Positions 6,756 to 7,284 of a stretch of DNA of 7,284 nt are shown here, in pieces. The notes beneath the pieces were generated by a model. That model did not search any database. It worked only from the letters and a program-made list of their open reading frames with translations, and was not told the DNA's origin. The position numbers and the translations under genes were made by a program. Each line of letters starts with the position of its first letter. Positions within the stretch are counted from its first letter, which is position 1. The stretch spans positions 10,795 to 18,078 of the forward strand of contig DGRY01000043.1 of the NCBI GenBank assembly GCA_002391185.1, read 5' to 3'. Source of the stretch: Prevotella sp. UBA4376. GTDB lineage: Bacteria > Bacteroidota > Bacteroidia > Bacteroidales > Bacteroidaceae.

Positions 6756-6774
6756 AGCACCCTGTGCTTTAATT
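6750..6774 (+). terminator. 11-bp hairpin spanning the porX stop codon
   Basis: AATTAAAGCAC (6750-6760) and GTGCTTTAATT (6764-6774) pair perfectly around a CCT loop, and the TAA stop (6753-6755) lies in the left arm. It is the longest three-nucleotide-loop hairpin in the window. The T-tract is only the TTTAATT of the right arm, so termination is possible but not typical; a role in mRNA 3'-end protection is equally likely. Confidence 0.45.
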
Positions 6775-6775
6775 A

Positions 6776-6854
6776 ATTACGAAGTAATCATCGACCGAGC
6801 AGAAGAAAAGATTTAAATATCTGAAGTTTCGTAAGTGAATATACTCTGTATATT
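6776..6854. repeat. Two further 3-nt-loop hairpins
   Basis: ATTAC-GAA-GTAAT (6776-6788, 5-bp stem) follows the porX stop-codon hairpin after one base. AATATAC-TCT-GTATATT (6838-6854) has a perfect 7-bp stem. Both have three-nucleotide loops. The 49 bases between them contain no comparable perfect hairpin, although an AT-rich near-palindrome lies at about 6810-6822. Confidence 0.7.
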
Positions 6855-6875
6855 TCTCTTAATATAAAAGAAAAT

Positions 6876-6987
6876 AAAGACGAAAAGAGCATTCTGCTCT
6901 TATGATGAATTTATGTTTCAGCCTTTATGAAAACAAGTTTTCAACAGTCTATAACATAAACTCATCAGGCTAAAGCCTTTCGTCTTT
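6876..6987 (+). other. Predicted four-way-junction (cloverleaf) element; structured RNA or palindromic DNA
   Basis: Closing stem AAAGACGAAA (6876-6885) with TTTCGTCTTT (6978-6987). Inside are three branches in order: hairpin AAGAGCA-TTC-TGCTCTT (6885-6901); a long arm TGATGAATTTATGTT (6903-6917) with AACATAAACTCATCA (6953-6967), 14 of 15 paired, capped by TGAAAAC-AA-GTTTTCA (6928-6943); and hairpin GGCT-AA-AGCC (6968-6977). Consecutive branches abut, with about one unpaired base (6902) at the junction. Read as RNA on the + strand it ends in CTTTT. It matches no RNA family that I recognise. The minus strand could fold the same way. Confidence 0.55.
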
Positions 6988-6988
6988 T
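6967..6988 (+). terminator. Possible intrinsic terminator
   Basis: AGGCT-AA-AGCCT (6967-6978) is followed by TTCGTCTTTT. A short GC-containing stem followed by a T-rich run fits an intrinsic terminator on the + strand, though the loop is very small and the stem only 5 bp. It would end transcripts running on from porX or an RNA made from the 6876-6987 element. Confidence 0.4.
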
Positions 6989-6999
6989 AAGAAAATCAG

Positions 7000-7029
7000 G
7001 CGCTGATGCGCAATTGCGCGAATAAGCGC
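7000..7029. repeat. GCGC-rich palindrome cluster, left copy
   Basis: GCGC-TGAT-GCGC (7000-7011) overlaps the 13-bp TGCGCAATTGCGC (7007-7019), followed by GCGC at 7026-7029, which can pair back with GCGC at 7016-7019. The 13-mer is repeated exactly at 7227-7239, and GCTGATGC (7002-7009) has its inverse GCATCAGC at 7246-7253. Confidence 0.65.
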
Positions 7030-7030
7030 A

Positions 7031-7162
7031 AAAAATATCAACCTATTTATCAATTACGAGCCAATAGTCACAGATTGTTTGTCCGTTATTCAATATTACT
7101 TCGCTTCGCTATTTGTTTGCACCAGCTACGCTGACAGCAAACGCTCAGTCTGTGATATTTTT
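7031..7162. repeat. Second nested inverted-repeat element
   Basis: Perfect 10-bp outer arms AAAAATATCA (7031-7040) and TGATATTTTT (7153-7162). A second stem TCACAGA (7068-7074) with TCTGTGA (7149-7155) shares three bases with the outer right arm, so the two could exchange by branch migration. A side hairpin is CTATT/AATAG (7043-7047, 7063-7067). The inner arm is GTTTGC (7115-7120) with GCAAAC (7137-7142), enclosing CAGC-TAC-GCTG (7123-7133). The segment 7082-7114 has no strong pairing. This is the same general plan as 6876-6987 but looser. Confidence 0.5.
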
Positions 7163-7171
7163 CAATATTCA

Positions 7172-7195
7172 CTAGCAAAGCTTGCTTCGTGCTAG
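7172..7195. repeat. CTAGCA...TGCTAG bulged hairpin, relative of the 904-928 hairpin
   Basis: Outer arms CTAGCA (7172-7177) and TGCTAG (7190-7195) enclose AAGC-TT-GCTT (7178-7187), with CG (7188-7189) as a right-hand bulge. The plan (TAGCA, inner mini-hairpin, right-side bulge ending in CG, TGCTAG) matches 904-928. Downstream at 7205-7218 is a GCTTTTTGTTTTG run, so termination is conceivable, but it begins about 9 nt from the stem. Confidence 0.55.
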
Positions 7196-7226
7196 AGATG
7201 GTGAGGCTTTTTGTTTTGATATCCTT

Positions 7227-7255
7227 TGCGCAATTGCGCACTGGTGCATCAGCAC
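7227..7255. repeat. GCGC-rich palindrome cluster, right copy
   Basis: TGCGCAATTGCGCA (7227-7240) is a perfect 14-bp palindrome sharing 13 bp with 7007-7019. It is followed by GTGC-ATCA-GCAC (7244-7255), whose GCATCAGC is the inverse of GCTGATGC in the left copy. The two clusters therefore flank the 7031-7195 structures in partly inverted orientation. Confidence 0.65.
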
Positions 7256-7284
7256 TTTATTTTCTAGTGTATGAATGGATTTTT

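Larger units (their letters stand above)
6756..7284. other. 529-bp noncoding, palindrome-rich region after porX
   Basis: No reading frame above about 60 codons and no recognisable protein is present on either strand. Base composition is more AT-rich than in the genes, and much of the sequence falls in inverted repeats annotated separately (6750-6774, 6776-6854, 6876-6987, 7000-7019, 7031-7162, 7172-7195, 7227-7255). No TTTG/TAnnTTTG promoter is found before 6990. An ATG at 7271 reads open to the window end but has only four full codons, so it cannot be assessed. Confidence 0.8.

Noticed and set aside
6902..6973. 23-aa reading frame (MMNLCFSLYENKFS...) within the cloverleaf element
   Set aside because: No ribosome-binding site or conserved motif is visible; the codons coincide with stem sequences, so an open frame by chance is more likely than a leader peptide.
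6876..6987. tRNA gene, suggested by the cloverleaf shape
   Set aside because: Arm lengths, loop sizes (2-3 nt), the lack of a TTCGANNC T-loop and the lack of an anticodon loop do not fit tRNA.
7000..7255. Insertion sequence
   Set aside because: No transposase frame, no long terminal inverted repeats and no visible target-site duplication; kept only as a possible non-autonomous element.
7271..7284. ATG at 7271 that could begin a downstream gene (M-N-G-F...)
   Set aside because: Only four complete codons are visible before the window ends, which is too little to call a gene.

Overview
The window comes from the Bacteroidota, most likely a Prevotella-like member of the Bacteroidales. The evidence is a PorX-type response regulator fused to an alkaline-phosphatase-superfamily domain, a PorW/SprE-type TPR lipoprotein, Bacteroidales-like protein sequences throughout, and the lack of clear Shine-Dalgarno sites. 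The genus is an inference from general sequence style.

All genes lie on the + strand. Positions 1-747 hold the C-terminal part of aroA (EPSP synthase), cut by the window edge. A 185-bp spacer (748-932) is made almost entirely of heptanucleotide tandem repeats alternating with tiny perfect hairpins. Then come four tightly packed genes (933-6755): a small membrane-anchored protein with a four-cysteine cluster, an ABC-3 family metal (Zn/Mn/Fe) permease, a 1018-aa PorW/SprE-like lipoprotein and PorX. The junctions are an ATGA overlap, a GTGA overlap and a 2-nt gap, so the four are probably co-transcribed and translationally coupled. The last 529 bp (6756-7284) contain no gene that I can support but are dense in inverted repeats.

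PorX and PorW are established parts of type IX secretion and gliding control in Bacteroidota. PorX pairs a phosphoacceptor receiver domain with a zinc-dependent phosphodiesterase-like domain. Its linkage to a metal permease and a Cys-cluster protein may reflect metal supply or sensing, but this is inference. Homologues of porX and porW also occur in Bacteroidota without a full T9SS, so the operon alone does not prove secretion activity.

The most unusual part is the noncoding DNA. At least ten perfect mini-palindromes with a loop of exactly three nucleotides and stems of 5-11 bp sit in or at the edge of about 700 bp of spacer, where chance predicts about one. One of them supplies the last codons of aroA, and a longer-stemmed one spans the porX stop codon. 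Positions 6876-6987 can fold into a compact four-way junction with almost no unpaired bases at the junction. A second nested inverted repeat (7031-7162) is flanked by two copies of a 13-bp palindrome. A related repeat-like signature (18-nt tandem repeat plus a perfect 12-bp inverted repeat) lies inside porW and encodes a Ser/Asn/Asp-rich hexapeptide insert.
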